Below, one piece after another: positions 21,701 through 33,216 of a stretch of 64,000 bases of DNA. The stretch spans positions 17,685,313-17,749,312 of the forward strand of contig CM025852.1 of the NCBI GenBank assembly GCA_003952965.2. The letters run 5' to 3'. The notes below the pieces were generated by a model. That model did no database searches, was not told the DNA's origin, and saw only the letters and a program-made list of their open reading frames with translations. Position 1 is the first letter of the stretch. Every line of letters starts with the position of its first letter. The position numbers and the translations under genes were made by a program. Origin of the DNA: Morella rubra (taxonomy: Eukaryota > Streptophyta > Magnoliopsida > Fagales > Myricaceae).

Positions 21701-24700
21701 ATGGACCCTACCCACTTTGAGGCCTTGACCCAACAAATAACCTAATTGACCACCCAGTTAGGTGCTATCCAAGTTGACCTAACGGTAGCTATTCAAGAAA
21801 ACAGAGACCTAGCTACGAGGGTTGAGACCCTAGAGTTCCTAGTTCACCAATATGATGCTGAGCATTTTGATGCGCCCCATCCTAGACATCAACGTGATTA
21901 GAGAGATGGTGGGATGCATAATAGGCATGACCGTAGATCACTACCCCCATGGTAACGAGTCTCCTCCACATCATGAGGGGCGACTAATCATGACCATTAA
22001 ATTAGATGCCCCTACCTTTGACGGCTCTCTAGATCCCTGCGTTTATACTCAATGGATTAGGGATATGGATAGTTTCTTTGAGTGGTATACAATGTCCAAG
22101 GATGGACGAGTGTAATTTGCTAGTTTGAAGTTAGTTGGTAATGCTCAAGTTTATTGGGAAAGCATAGAGGATCTCCTTTTGAGGCGTTGTGCGCCTCCAA
22201 TTGGAACTTGGGGTTGAAATGAAGCGTTGTCTTTAAGAGAAATACATTCTCAGATCTTACATGGGAAATTTGTTAGATTAGTGGAATTCCTTTCGGCAGG
22301 GTAACAGGTCAATGATTGAATATGTGGCCCAATTTGATGAGTTTAGGATGCGTTGTCACATTGTTGAGGATGAGGTTACGACTTTAAGTCGATTTCGACA
22401 TGGCTTACATGATGGCCTTAAGAGAGAGCTTGTCCTTAGAGGAGTCTCCACCCTCGATAATGCCTACACTTTGGTTCAGGACTATGAGTTGGTTATTAGG
22501 ACTCCTTACGGAAAACGTGGCGACACTCGTCCTTTTCTCCCCTGCCTTCACCCTCGCAATCTAAATCTATGTTAGGACCTCCCCCTTCTAGTGCGGCCCT
22601 TGTCTGGGATAATAAGAGAAAAGGGCATTGATGCTCCTCATACTAACTCCTGTGTGCAATGTTTTAATTGAAAATGTTTTGGCCATATGTCAGCAAGTTG
22701 TCCCAGTAGGTCTCTGGTCCTTGAGGCACATAGTAGCTTGTGTGATGAGGACCACCTAGTCGAGCAAGTTTATGAGCCTCTGATTGACAATTTTAGTGAT
22801 TTAGGTGAAGGTGATGATGTTACTGTAGGCTGTATTAGAACTATCCCTTCTAGGTTTAGTCAAGCCTTGCTCCCTGACACCTCCCGGATAGGTGTTGTTT
22901 GTTGTGTCCTTACACAGCCAAAGATGTTGATGACTAGCATCGTCATGCTATCTTTCATACCTATATCAAAATCAATGATAAGGGTTGTAAGGTCATTATA
23001 GATAGTGGAAGTTGTATTAATGCAGTTTCTGCTACTACTGTTTCTCGTCTTTGGTTACAACCAATCCCTCATCCAAACCCCTTTAGTGTCTCATGGGTCG
23101 ATACCTCCTCCATAGTAGTGAAGGAACGATGTCTTGTGCCCATTCAGTTCCTGGAGTACAAAGATCACATATGGTGTGATGTTATCCCCATGGATGTAGG
23201 TAATTTTATCCTTGGTCGCTCATTATTGTTCGATCTGGATGTGATCATATGTGGTTGCTCCAACTCTTGTTCCTTTTTGTACAAGGGAAAGAAGATTCTC
23301 TTTAATCCTCTTCCCCCAAAACCTGTTGATGTCCATCACCCCAAAACAGTTGTAGACAAGAAGGGGTTAAATATTATTAGCTCAATGGAGTTTAAGCGAG
23401 ATCTCGAAGGGGAGTCATTTGTGTTTGCGGTAATTTTCATGGAAGTCCCATTTGATTCTCCGACAGTAGTGCCTCCTGAGGAGACCTAAGTGGTTCTTTG
23501 GGAATTTCTGGATGTTTTTGCTGCGGATCTCCTTGATCATTTGCCACCATTACGAGACATTCAACATGCCATAGATTTTGTTCCGGGAGCATCTCTCCTG
23601 AATTTTCTTGATTATAGGATGAATCCCTCTGAGCATGCCGAGCTCCAACACCAAGTGGGTGAATTCCTTCACAAAGGGTTTCTCCGTGAGAACTTGAGCC
23701 CTTGTCCAGTTCTAGCCCTGTTGACACCCAAGAAAGATGGCTCTTGGAGAATGTGTATTAACAGTCAAGCCATCAACAAGATCTCTGTCAAGTATCGTTT
23801 CGCCATCCCTAGGCTTGATGATATGTTGGACATGATGACTGGCGCCACAAACTTTTCCAATATTGACCTTAAGAGTGAATACCATCAGATAGGGTTCGCC
23901 CAGGTGATGAGTCTAAGACTGCCTTTAAGACAAAGGATGGTCTTTATGAGTAGTTAGTCATGTCGTTTGGTCTTTCTAATGCCCCTGTACATTCATGCAA
24001 GTCATGACCCAAGCTTTTAGGCCTTTCACGGAACAGTTCTTAGTGGTCTACTTTGATGACACCTATATTTTTAGTAAGTCGCATGAGCAACAGTTAGATC
24101 ATCTCACTCAGGTTCATTCCACCCTCTGGAAAGAGAGTTTATATGCTAATGTGAAGAAGTGTTATTTCTTTACCACTAGTGTTGTCTTCCTAGGATTCAT
24201 TGTTTCCTCTGATGGAGTATATGTTGACCCTATGAAAGTGCAAGCAATTGTAGATTGTCCTACACCCAAATCTATTCATGATGCTAGGAGTTTTCATGGT
24301 CTAGCTACCTTCTATTGTCGATTCATTAAGGGTTTAACATTATTATGGCTCCTCTCACAGAGTGTATGAAGAAATGAGAGTTCAAGTGGTCTCCTCAAGC
24401 TGTGAAAGCTTTTGAGGATGTTAAGAAGAGAATGACCGAAGCTCCAGTCATGGGCTTTCCTTACTTCTCTAAAGTTTGAAGTTGAGTTTGATGAATTGGG
24501 TATTGGCATAGGCAGAGTTAGTACTCAGGCGCATCACCCTATTGCCTACTTTAGCAAAAAATTGAATGATGCTAGACTACGCTACTCTACCTATGAAAAA
24601 GAGTTATATGTGGTTGTGCAGGCCTTGCGCCATTGGCACCATTATTTGTTATCGCAAGAGTTTGTTCTTTACTCTGACCACGAAACTCTTCGTTACCTTG

Positions 24701-24860
24701 GTTCCCAGAAAAAGCTAAATAGTAGGCATGGTTGTTGGATAGAATATTTACAGGCCTATTCTTTTATCTTGAAACATAGGAAAGGCGTTGAGAACCAAGC
24801 TGTTGATGCCTTGAGTCATAGGATCTCCTTGTTGTCTGTTATGCATGTTAAGATCATAGA
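21701..24860 (+). pseudogene. Chromovirus gag-pol, copy A (to RNase H)
   Basis: Gag starts MDPTHFEALTQQIT at 21701; the gag core shows FDGSLDPCVYTQWI and later EYVAQFDEFRMRC. The CCHC knuckle (about 22655-22705) is damaged, with a stop where a Cys-Gly pair is expected. Protease has IIDSGSCINAVS (about 23000) and a FILGRSLLFDLDV segment. Reverse transcriptase (23490-24370) has [11 protein letters not shown], an [13 protein letters not shown] segment and the catalytic VVYFDD. RNase H (about 24470-24860) has [21 protein letters not shown] and [10 protein letters not shown]. Arm A lacks CGCC after 23900, giving an additional frameshift relative to B and C. Integrase is lost at the fold-back. Confidence 0.85.
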
Positions 24861-24961
24861 ATTTAGAACTAAAGGAGGATTATGGATCTGCCGATCCTTA
24901 CTATTGGTTCTCCTTAGAATGGCTACTTTTAAAGCCAATCAGCATATCCCTAAGACTTCAG

Positions 24962-25003
24962 GAGAAAGACATCTATGTGACCTCCACACTATAAAATCTC
25001 TCA
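24962..25003. other. 42-nt unpaired centre of the fold-back
   Basis: This stretch is the reverse complement of about 49582-49624 in arm C (the start of the integrase region), with small indels. It belongs to arm B only: arm A stops at 24961, while arm B extends 42 nt further into the element. It forms an asymmetric loop between two 12-kb arms. Confidence 0.85.
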
Positions 25004-25129
25004 CTGAAGTCTTAGGGATACAAAGCTGATTGGCTTTAAAAAGGTAGCCATTCTAAAGGCGAAACCCAATAGTAGGATCAAGGCAAATCACATAATCCTC
25101 CTTTAGTCTCTCAAATTCTATGATCTTAA

Positions 25130-28100
25130 CATGCATAACAGACAACAAGGAGATCCTATGACTCAAGGCATCAACAGCTTGGTTCTCAACGCCTTTCCTA
25201 TGTTTCAAGACAAAAGAATAGGCTGTAAATATTCTATCCAAACCATGCCTACTATTTAGCTTTTTCTGGGAACCAAGGTAACGAAGAGTTTCGTGGTCAG
25301 AGTAAAGAACAAACTCTTGCGTAACAAATAATGGTGCCAATGGCGCAAGGCCTGCACAACCACATATAACTCTTTTTCATAGGTAGAGTAGCGTAGTCTA
25401 GCATCATTCAATTTTTTGCTAAAGTAGGCAATAGGGTGATGCGCCTGAGTACTAACTCTGCCTATGCCAATACCCAATTCATCAAACTCAACTTCAAACT
25501 TTAGAGAAGTAAGGAAAGCCCATGACTGGAGCTTCGGTCATTCTCTTCTTAACATCCTCAAAAGCTTTCACAGCTTGAGGAGACCACTTGAACTCTCATT
25601 TCTTCATACACTCTGTGAGAGGAGCCATAATAATGTTAAACCCTTAATGAATCGACAATAGAAGGTAGCTAGACCATGAAAACTCCTAACATCATGAATA
25701 GATTTGGGTGTAGGACAATCTACAATTGCTTGCACTTTCATAGGGTCAACATATACTCCATCAGAGGAAACAATGAATCCTAGGAAGACAACACTAGTGG
25801 TAAAGAAATAACACTTCTTCACATTAGCATATAAACTCTCTTTCCAGAGGGTGGAATGAACCTGAGTGAGATGATCTAACTGTTGCTCATGCGACTTACT
25901 AAAAATATAGGTGTCATCAAAGTAGACCACTAAGAACTGTTCCGTGAAAGGCCTAAAAGCTTGGGTCATGACTTGCATGAATGTACAAGAGGGGCATTAG
26001 AAAGACCAAACGACATGACTAACTACTCATAAAGACCATCCTTTGTCTTAAAGGCAGTCTTAGACTCATCACCTGGGCGGGCGAACCCTATCTGATGGTA
26101 TTCACTCTTAAGGTCAATATTGGAAAAGTTTGTGGCGCCAGTCATCATGTCCAACATATCATCAAGCCTAGGGATGGCGAAACGATACTTGACAGAGATC
26201 TTGTTGATGGCTTGACTGTTAATACACATTCTCCAAGAGCCATCTTTCTTGGGTGTCAACAGGGCTAGAACTCACAAGGGCTCAAGTTCTCACGGAGAAA
26301 CCCCTTTGTGAAGGAATTCACCCACTTGGTGTTGGAGCTCGGCATGCTCAGAGGGATTCATCCTATAATCAAGAAAATTCAGGAGAGATGCTCCCGGAAC
26401 AAAATCTATGGCATGTTGAATGTCTCGTAATGGTGGCAAATGATCAAGGAGATCCGCAGCAAAAACATCCAGAAATTCCCAAAGAACCACTTAGGTCTCC
26501 TCAGGAGGCACTACTGTTGGAGAATCAAATGGGACTTCCATGAAAATTACCGCAAACACAAATGACTCCCCTTCGAGATCTCGCTTAAACTCCATTGAGC
26601 TAATAATATTTAACCCCTTCTTGTCTACAACTGTTTTGGGGTGATGGACATCAACAGGTTTTGGGGGAAGAGGATTAAAGAGAATCTTCTTTCCCTTGTA
26701 CAAAAAGGAACAAGAGTTGGAGCAACCACATATGATCACATCCAGATCGAACAATAATGAGCGACCAAGGATAAAATTACCTACATCCATGGGGATAACA
26801 TCACACCATATGTGATCTTTGTACTCCAGGAACTGAATGGGCACAAGACATCGTTCCTTCACTACTATGGAGGAGGTATCGACCCATGAGACACTAAAGG
26901 GGTTTGGATGAGGGATTGGTTGTAACCAAAGACGAGAAACAGTAGTAGCAGAAACTGCATTAATACAACTTCCACTATCTATAATGACCTTACAACCCTT
27001 ATCATTGATTTTGATATAGGTATGAAAGATAGCATGACGATGCTAGTCATCAACATCTTTGGCTGTGTAAGGACACAACAAACAACACCTATCCGGGAGG
27101 TGTCAGGGAGCAAGGCTTGACTAAACCTAGAAGGGATAGTTCTAATACAGCCTACAGTAACATCATCACCTTCACCTAAATCACTAAAATTGTCAATCAG
27201 AGGCTCATAAACTTGCTCGACTAGGTGGTCCTCATCACACAAGCTACTATGTGCCTCAAGGACCAGAGACCTACTGGGACAACTTGCTGACATATGGCCA
27301 AAACATTTTCAATTAAAACATTGCACAGGAGTTAGTATGAGGAGCATCAATGCCCTTTTCTCTTATTATCCCAGACAAGGGCCGCACTAGAAGGGGGAGG
27401 TCCTAACATAGATTTAGATTGCGAGGGTGAAGGCAGGGGAGAAAAGGACGAGTGTCGCCACGTTTTCCGTAAGGAGTCCTAATAACCAACTCATAGTCCT
27501 GAACCAAAGTGTAGGCATTATCGAGGGTGGAGACTCCTCTAAGGACAAGCTCTCTCTTAAGGCCATCATGTAAGCCATGTCGAAATCGACTTAAAGTCGT
27601 AACCTCATCCTCAACAATGTGACAACGCATCCTAAACTCATCAAATTGGCCACATATTCAATCATTGACCTGTTACCCTGCCGAAAGGAATTCCACTAAT
27701 CTAACAAATTTCCCATGTAAGATCTGAGAATGTATTTCTCTTAAAGACAACGCTTCATTTCAACCCCAAGTTCCAATTGGAGGCGCACAACGCCTCAAAA
27801 GGAGATCCTCTATGCTTTCCCAATAAACTTGAGCATTACCAACTAACTTCAAACTAGCAAATTACACTCGTCCATCCTTGGACATTGTATACCACTCAAA
27901 GAAACTATCCATATCCCTAATCCATTGAGTATAAACGCAGGGATCTAGAGAGCCGTCAAAGGTAGGGGCATCTAATTTAATGGTCATGATTAGTCGCCCC
28001 TCATGATGTGGAGGAGACTCGTTACCATGGGGGTAGTGATCTACGGTCATGCCTATTATGCATCCCCATCTCTCTAATCACGTTGATGTCTAGGATGGGG

Positions 28101-28272
28101 CGCATCAAAATGCTCAGCATCATATTGGTGAACTAGGAACTCTAGGGTCTCAACCCTCGTAGCTAGGTCTGTTTTCTTGAATAGCTACCGTTAGGTCAAC
28201 TTGGATAGCACCTAACTGGGTGGTCAATTAGGTTATTTGTTGGGTCAAGGCCTCAAAGTGGGTAGGGTCCAT
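25130..28272 (-). pseudogene. Chromovirus gag-pol, copy B
   Basis: The gag start codon is at 28272 (minus). Gag core 28050-27400, damaged knuckle at about 27310, protease about 27000-26640 (DSG motif and GRSLLFDLDV), reverse transcriptase 26490-25604 (VVYFDD at about 25930) and RNase H 25477-25130. It shares with copies A and C the stop after GLYE in the reverse transcriptase, where the family has a Trp codon, and the early gag stop after QQIT. It keeps the CGCC that copy A has lost, so this stretch of RT is in one frame (26259-26023). Confidence 0.85.
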
Positions 28273-29606
28273 GGTTGGGTCAACTGAGCAAGGGTGACTA
28301 TACGACCGCTACACAACTGCATACAACACGAACCTAAAAATGCAATTGAAATTAATACACCATAGATGCAAGTGAATGAAAAAATAGGAACTGGAGCATA
28401 AAAATAAATTTTGGTTTTGGGAATTAGCAAAATCCAAATAGTGCAAACAAGTAGTGCTAAGTTTCCAAAGAATAAAGCAAGGACTAAACACGATGCACCA
28501 AAATCCACTACTAAGGCAAACAAGCATGCAGGGTAACAGGTCAGTGACTGAATAAAGGTTAGGGAACTCTAACGTATTTTTGTTTGTTTTTTTTTTATGT
28601 GTGGGTTGAAGAAAAACAAACAAACGAGTAAAGATAATGTATGAGGATGACTATAGGATTAAAGGGGACATAATGGACAAAACAAAATTGTTAAAATGAC
28701 CCGTTGAACTTGTAGACAAAATAAACTATAAAAAGAGTAATTATTTCACTAAAAAAGAAGTGGATTGAGTGCACCTCATATCACTAGTTAACACAATGAC
28801 GAAGGAGTCGTTGAAAGGGTCAAGGAGGCGAGAAATGGTTGAAGAAGTTGTTATACCCTATGAATTGGGGCCAAAAATAGAGCAAAAGTACCAAAAATTA
28901 TCTGAATTTGTGAGAAGAGACCGACATGAGGTGAATTTCGACCGTAAAGTCAAGGTATTGGCTGGAACCAAGTGTGTATCATCCGGAACCAGGTACGTAT
29001 CGGCCTGAATTGGAGAATATCGGCCTGAATCAGGAAATATCAGCTAGAACTGGGAAATTTCAACTTGGATAAGGAAAATCGGCCAGAATTGCCGAAATTG
29101 GCCAAAACTAGTGGTTGCCGCCACGAGACAGGCTTCACCTATGAGAACTAAAACACATGTAGAAACTCAAAACAAACTCAAATATGGAAAAATGAATGCG
29201 AAAAGCACCGAAATCAATTGGGACAGATCTAGACTGCTGGAAAAATAGCCAAACAGCGGCGATCGGAGCTCCGGGGAATGTTGACGAAGTCTGAGAGGGC
29301 CGGTGTGGCCTCGGAAACCAACCCGTACACTAAGGAACACCAAGAAACGAAAGCACATCAACAAGCAAATTGTGGGTATGAACAGTGTTGAAAAACCAAA
29401 AGAAATGGGAAAAAAGAAAGGAAACTAGGTAGTTTAGGCTCTAATAGCAATTTGATGTGGAATATAGTGGAGCAATAGGATGAGATAGAGAAATCAAGAA
29501 ATAATAGAGAAGAAGGAAGAATAAAGCCAAGGAGAGGGAGAAAACACATTTAAGTGCAAAAGGCAGCCACCAATAAACTTTATAATCTCTGTCTAAATAA
29601 TTTAAG

Positions 29607-32600
29607 TGTCACGCCCCGAACGCTAGCTCAGCGAGGCTAATGACAGCCGCGAGCATTCCCAACAAGGAACACTCCAGCGTACTTACTAAATTCTTGCAGT
29701 GAACATTTCTCATTCAGAGAATTCTTGCAGCGAAATATAATAACTAAATTTTTTTAAAAAAATTTATATCGCTAGCGATTAACGCGCATACGAAACATTA
29801 GAACTATTTCTAACACTTGATCTCGATCAATAACTTGAAGTAATTACAACACAGTCTCAAAATATCGGTTAAAAACCTTAAACTTTACTAGGCCGAATAA
29901 CCCATGACCACCACAACGGAGGCTCATGTCGGCTCTTTCAAAAATTATATCTAATCCTTTAATGAAACAACAAAAGGGAAGAGGAAATTCTCGTCGGTCC
30001 CTCTTCTAGATTTCCCCACCTGAAATGTTGTCTGGAATGGTACAATTTAAAACTGTGAGTCGAAAGACTCAGTAAGGGTTTATATGCAATAAATAATGCA
30101 TGTCTTGCATAAATCATGGATGTACATTGATGCTTGCATATGCATGAGACAATGTACTTGATCTTAAAAAAACATTTCTTGCTTGAAAATATTTCTTTCT
30201 TGAAAACCTTTCTTTCTTGATTTGGCTACTTATCACGCTCCATTTACCCTGAAGTCAGGGTTGTGCGTTCCTTTCGGAACTATTCCCTTTTTCCCTTGGG
30301 AACACATCATTTGGTTGAGCTAGCCCTTGTTGTGGCCCAGGCTGATGGCTAGACTCAACCCTTAGAGGTTCACACCTTCTTGCAAGCATCCTTCGGTGTG
30401 ATTGCACATACCTCGGGAACTACCCATCCTTCTCTCATTCGTCCTTCGGAGTGGGTGCCTTAGGAATCATCCATCCTTCTCGCATTCGTCCTTCGGAGTG
30501 AATGTCCTATCTTATTGGTACGGTACCGACCTTATTTAGTCCTTTAACTTGACTTGTGATAACATACTTATCATTTTTCATTTGCACAAAGAAACTTATG
30601 CAAATGCTCATGTCATGTCATGCTTGATAATGCCATGCTTGATAATGAGAAATCATAATACTCCTCACGCTTTCATTTGCACAAAATTTCTTTTTCATTC
30701 AAGAAAATCATGCAAATGCTCGTGTCATGCCATGCTTGATATGCTTATTCATAAATACTTTTCATGCTGTGTATCATTCCAGTTTTTTCGGAAAAACGTA
30801 AGTTTCTACTTACAAATTCCACTTACCTACGTCCACTTGAGCGAATGGCAGAACCTTGCCTACAATTGATTCATACTAAAGTTATTCATAGGCTTACTAA
30901 ATGTATAGAGTAGTCACTCAAATCATCATACAAAATCACCACCCATATTGTTTGACTTATCAATGGTGACCCTATAATGCAAATGTTATTCTAAGGATGC
31001 TGAAGCCATAAGAATTGGATTTTAAACTGATCCTTACACAATTTTCATATAACATATCAAAATTCTAAGAAATTTGAAGCTCATTTGCTACTCAAAACCT
31101 TCCCCCGAAAATACAAGCTGCGTCCAAGCGGGCAGCCCCGACGTCTCCAACTTAAAAATTCATAACTTCAAAATCATGGCTCCAAATTACATGAAATTTA
31201 TTCTGAAATATTCAGCTTTCATAGGTCAAGATTGGGGGTAAAATTCACAACAGCAGGATTTACTATACATTTTCACAAACACTTCTTATTAGGCGAAAAT
31301 CTACAACAACGCTGTTGCTGATTCCAGCTCGGCCCTCCATTTTCAAAATACTACAACTCATTCATTTTACCTCTAAATCACAAGAAATTTATCTTAAAAT
31401 TTCCTCTTTCTTAAACTTAAAATTCAAGACCAACCTTGTAAAATTTGGACTTAAAATGATCCCTCAAAAAGGTATTCAAAATGAGCTAACATTCCGGACG
31501 TGCAAGGCTGCTGGCAGCTTGACGTCCGGGCCTTGAACAACGCATATCTCACTCGATAGTTATCGGAATCATCTAAGGTATGGCTTAAAATCTTCTATTC
31601 CTAGGCCTACGATCTAGGATCCTCTTAAGATCAAGGGATAAGCAAGTGCATCAGAACACACTCCCAATTCGAGCCTTGAAATCTGCAGAGATTAAATTTC
31701 AGAAACAATGATCTTCTCAACCTTTCCAAAACCAAAACCCTAATCTCTTCATGTCACAACCAACATCCAAGGCTAATTTAACATCTCATAACAGCAACCA
31801 TTCTCTCACATTCTTCCACTTTTACAACTCCAATTCAAAGTTTACAACAAAATCATGATTCCATCTTCCTCAAGCTAAAACTATTGCATTTACCCATATC
31901 TTTTGGGCTTTTTATCAAACAGGGTGCATTATTGATCCTCTTGCATATTTTTCAGATCTGAATATATCTAACAATTAGGGCTTGGTGGTTCTCAAAAGAC
32001 TAACATGCATAAACCTAATACATCAAACCAATAAATTCGGCCATACATGCTCAAAATAGATTTCAACCTCTCTTAGGCCTTTTATCAAACACTTAGAGCA
32101 CATAAACGATTTCTCTTGAACCCTTATTTCAGATCTAGCCATATTTTCCCATGTTTTCATGTAAAATCTATACTACCCTTAAATACTTGCAAGATCTACA
32201 CTATCTTCAAAGAAAGCATGTATAGATCTACACTAAACACCCATGAACACAAGGAGAAAACAACCTAGACAACTACATCAAAACAACAACCACCATCAAA
32301 AGAAAACAAGAAGAAAATAGGAGAGATGGGGTAGTGTTATTTTCGGCCAGCAGAGATTTTTTTTTTTTTTCATAGCAAGGGCCGGATTTTTACCTTTGTT
32401 TTTCTCCTTCTTTCTTCTTCTCTCTTTTCTTCTTCTTCTTTTCTTCTTCTTCTTTCTTTCTTCTTCTTCTTCTTCTTCTTCTTCTTCTCCTTTCTTCTTC
32501 TCGGTTGGGTGTTTTAGGGCAAGTGAAAGGTGCGGTTTTTGGGTAAGGAAAAAAAAAATGAGAAATGCGGCAAGAGAGGGGGAGTGTTAGACGTGAATTG

Positions 32601-33076
32601 CTTTGGGGGAAAAGACAAGGCTGCCCCCCCCCTTTCTTTCCCTCTTCACGTGTTTCCCTCCTCTTTCACTTTTCTTTCTTTCTTTTTTTTTTTTTTATTT
32701 CTTTTATTTCAGCTACCATATAAATTACCCCAATCATGCCTTCCCATTTAAATTCTAAGTCTCACACATTTTCAAGGTTAAAGCCTAATTAAATTCTTCC
32801 AAATATTGTAACTTAGGGACATATTCCATTAATTAAAATAATTAGCCTAATTAATCTCAATTACTCAAATTTTAACAATTGCAAATAATATAACATTTAA
32901 ATCCTAGCTTAAAACTCATAAAACGCTAGGGGAAAATTCCACCTAGACATAACTTTAGATTAATCTCCCCATACATGCCTCTCTCAAAAATTAGAGTAAT
33001 AATAATAATTAGAGCAATACACACTTAGGGAAGTCATAATTCTTTACAATGATAGAAGTAAGGTCGGGGTCTCACA
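29607..33076 (-). mobile_element. Tekay/Del-like solo LTR in arm B
   Basis: Inverted counterpart of 16952-20395: TGTCACGCCCCGAAC at its left end, GGGGTCTCACA at its right end, flanked by TTAAG at 29602-29606 and 33077-33081 (the complement of CTTAA). Length is about 3.47 kb. Unlike arm A it keeps the segment around 32200 and a T-run near 32348. Internal hairpin at 31494-31529; CTT-rich tract about 32400-32500. Confidence 0.9.
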
Positions 33077-33216
33077 TTAAGGTTCTCACAAACCTTAAAT
33101 AGAGAACAAAAGTTCCTAAGTGAACCCTAAAAGCCCATGGGCTAAAACTAAAACTAATATTAATCTATCAAATAAATAACAACCAATAAACAATTAAATT
33201 AAATATATACCCATTA

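Larger units (their letters stand above)
12789..24961 (+). repeat. Arm A of the 12.2-kb fold-back (direct copy of arm C)
   Basis: Arm A runs from the TACATATTGC motif through X2, the 13658-14911 solo LTR, the chromovirus 5' LTR with nested solo LTR, gag, protease, reverse transcriptase and RNase H, and stops at CTAAGACTTCAG. Arm B is its reverse complement and arm C repeats it. Differences among arms are mostly 1-35-bp indels with few substitutions. Arm A alone lacks about 34 bp near 20450, about 25 bp near 17745, 4 bp (CGCC) near 23901 and 4 bp of a target-site duplication at 14912. Confidence 0.95.
16795..24961 (+). mobile_element. Chromovirus (Ty3/gypsy) copy A, truncated at the fold-back
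   Basis: The element contains 5' LTR (16795-16951 and 20401-20521, split by a solo LTR), primer site, leader, gag, protease, reverse transcriptase and RNase H, and is cut where arm B begins. Integrase, chromodomain and 3' LTR are missing and are found only in arm C. The left boundary follows AAAAG at 16790-16794, which matches AAAAG after the 3' LTR of copy C (51402-51406). Confidence 0.88.
25004..33216 (-). mobile_element. Chromovirus copy B (inverted, truncated)
   Basis: On the minus strand the order is 5' LTR (33216-33082 and 29601-29454, split by the solo LTR), primer site at 29450-29437, leader, gag, protease, reverse transcriptase and RNase H to the fold-back centre. It has the same content as copy A and also lacks integrase and 3' LTR. 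Confidence 0.88.

Noticed and set aside
21446-21728. 92-codon hydrophobic frame before gag
   Set aside because: Looks membrane-like but is the AT-rich leader just upstream of the gag start; not seen as a conserved chromovirus protein.
24962-25003. PacBio hairpin adapter left at the palindrome centre
   Set aside because: The 42 nt are element sequence (reverse complement of about 49582-49624), not adapter; this does not rule out other read artefacts.
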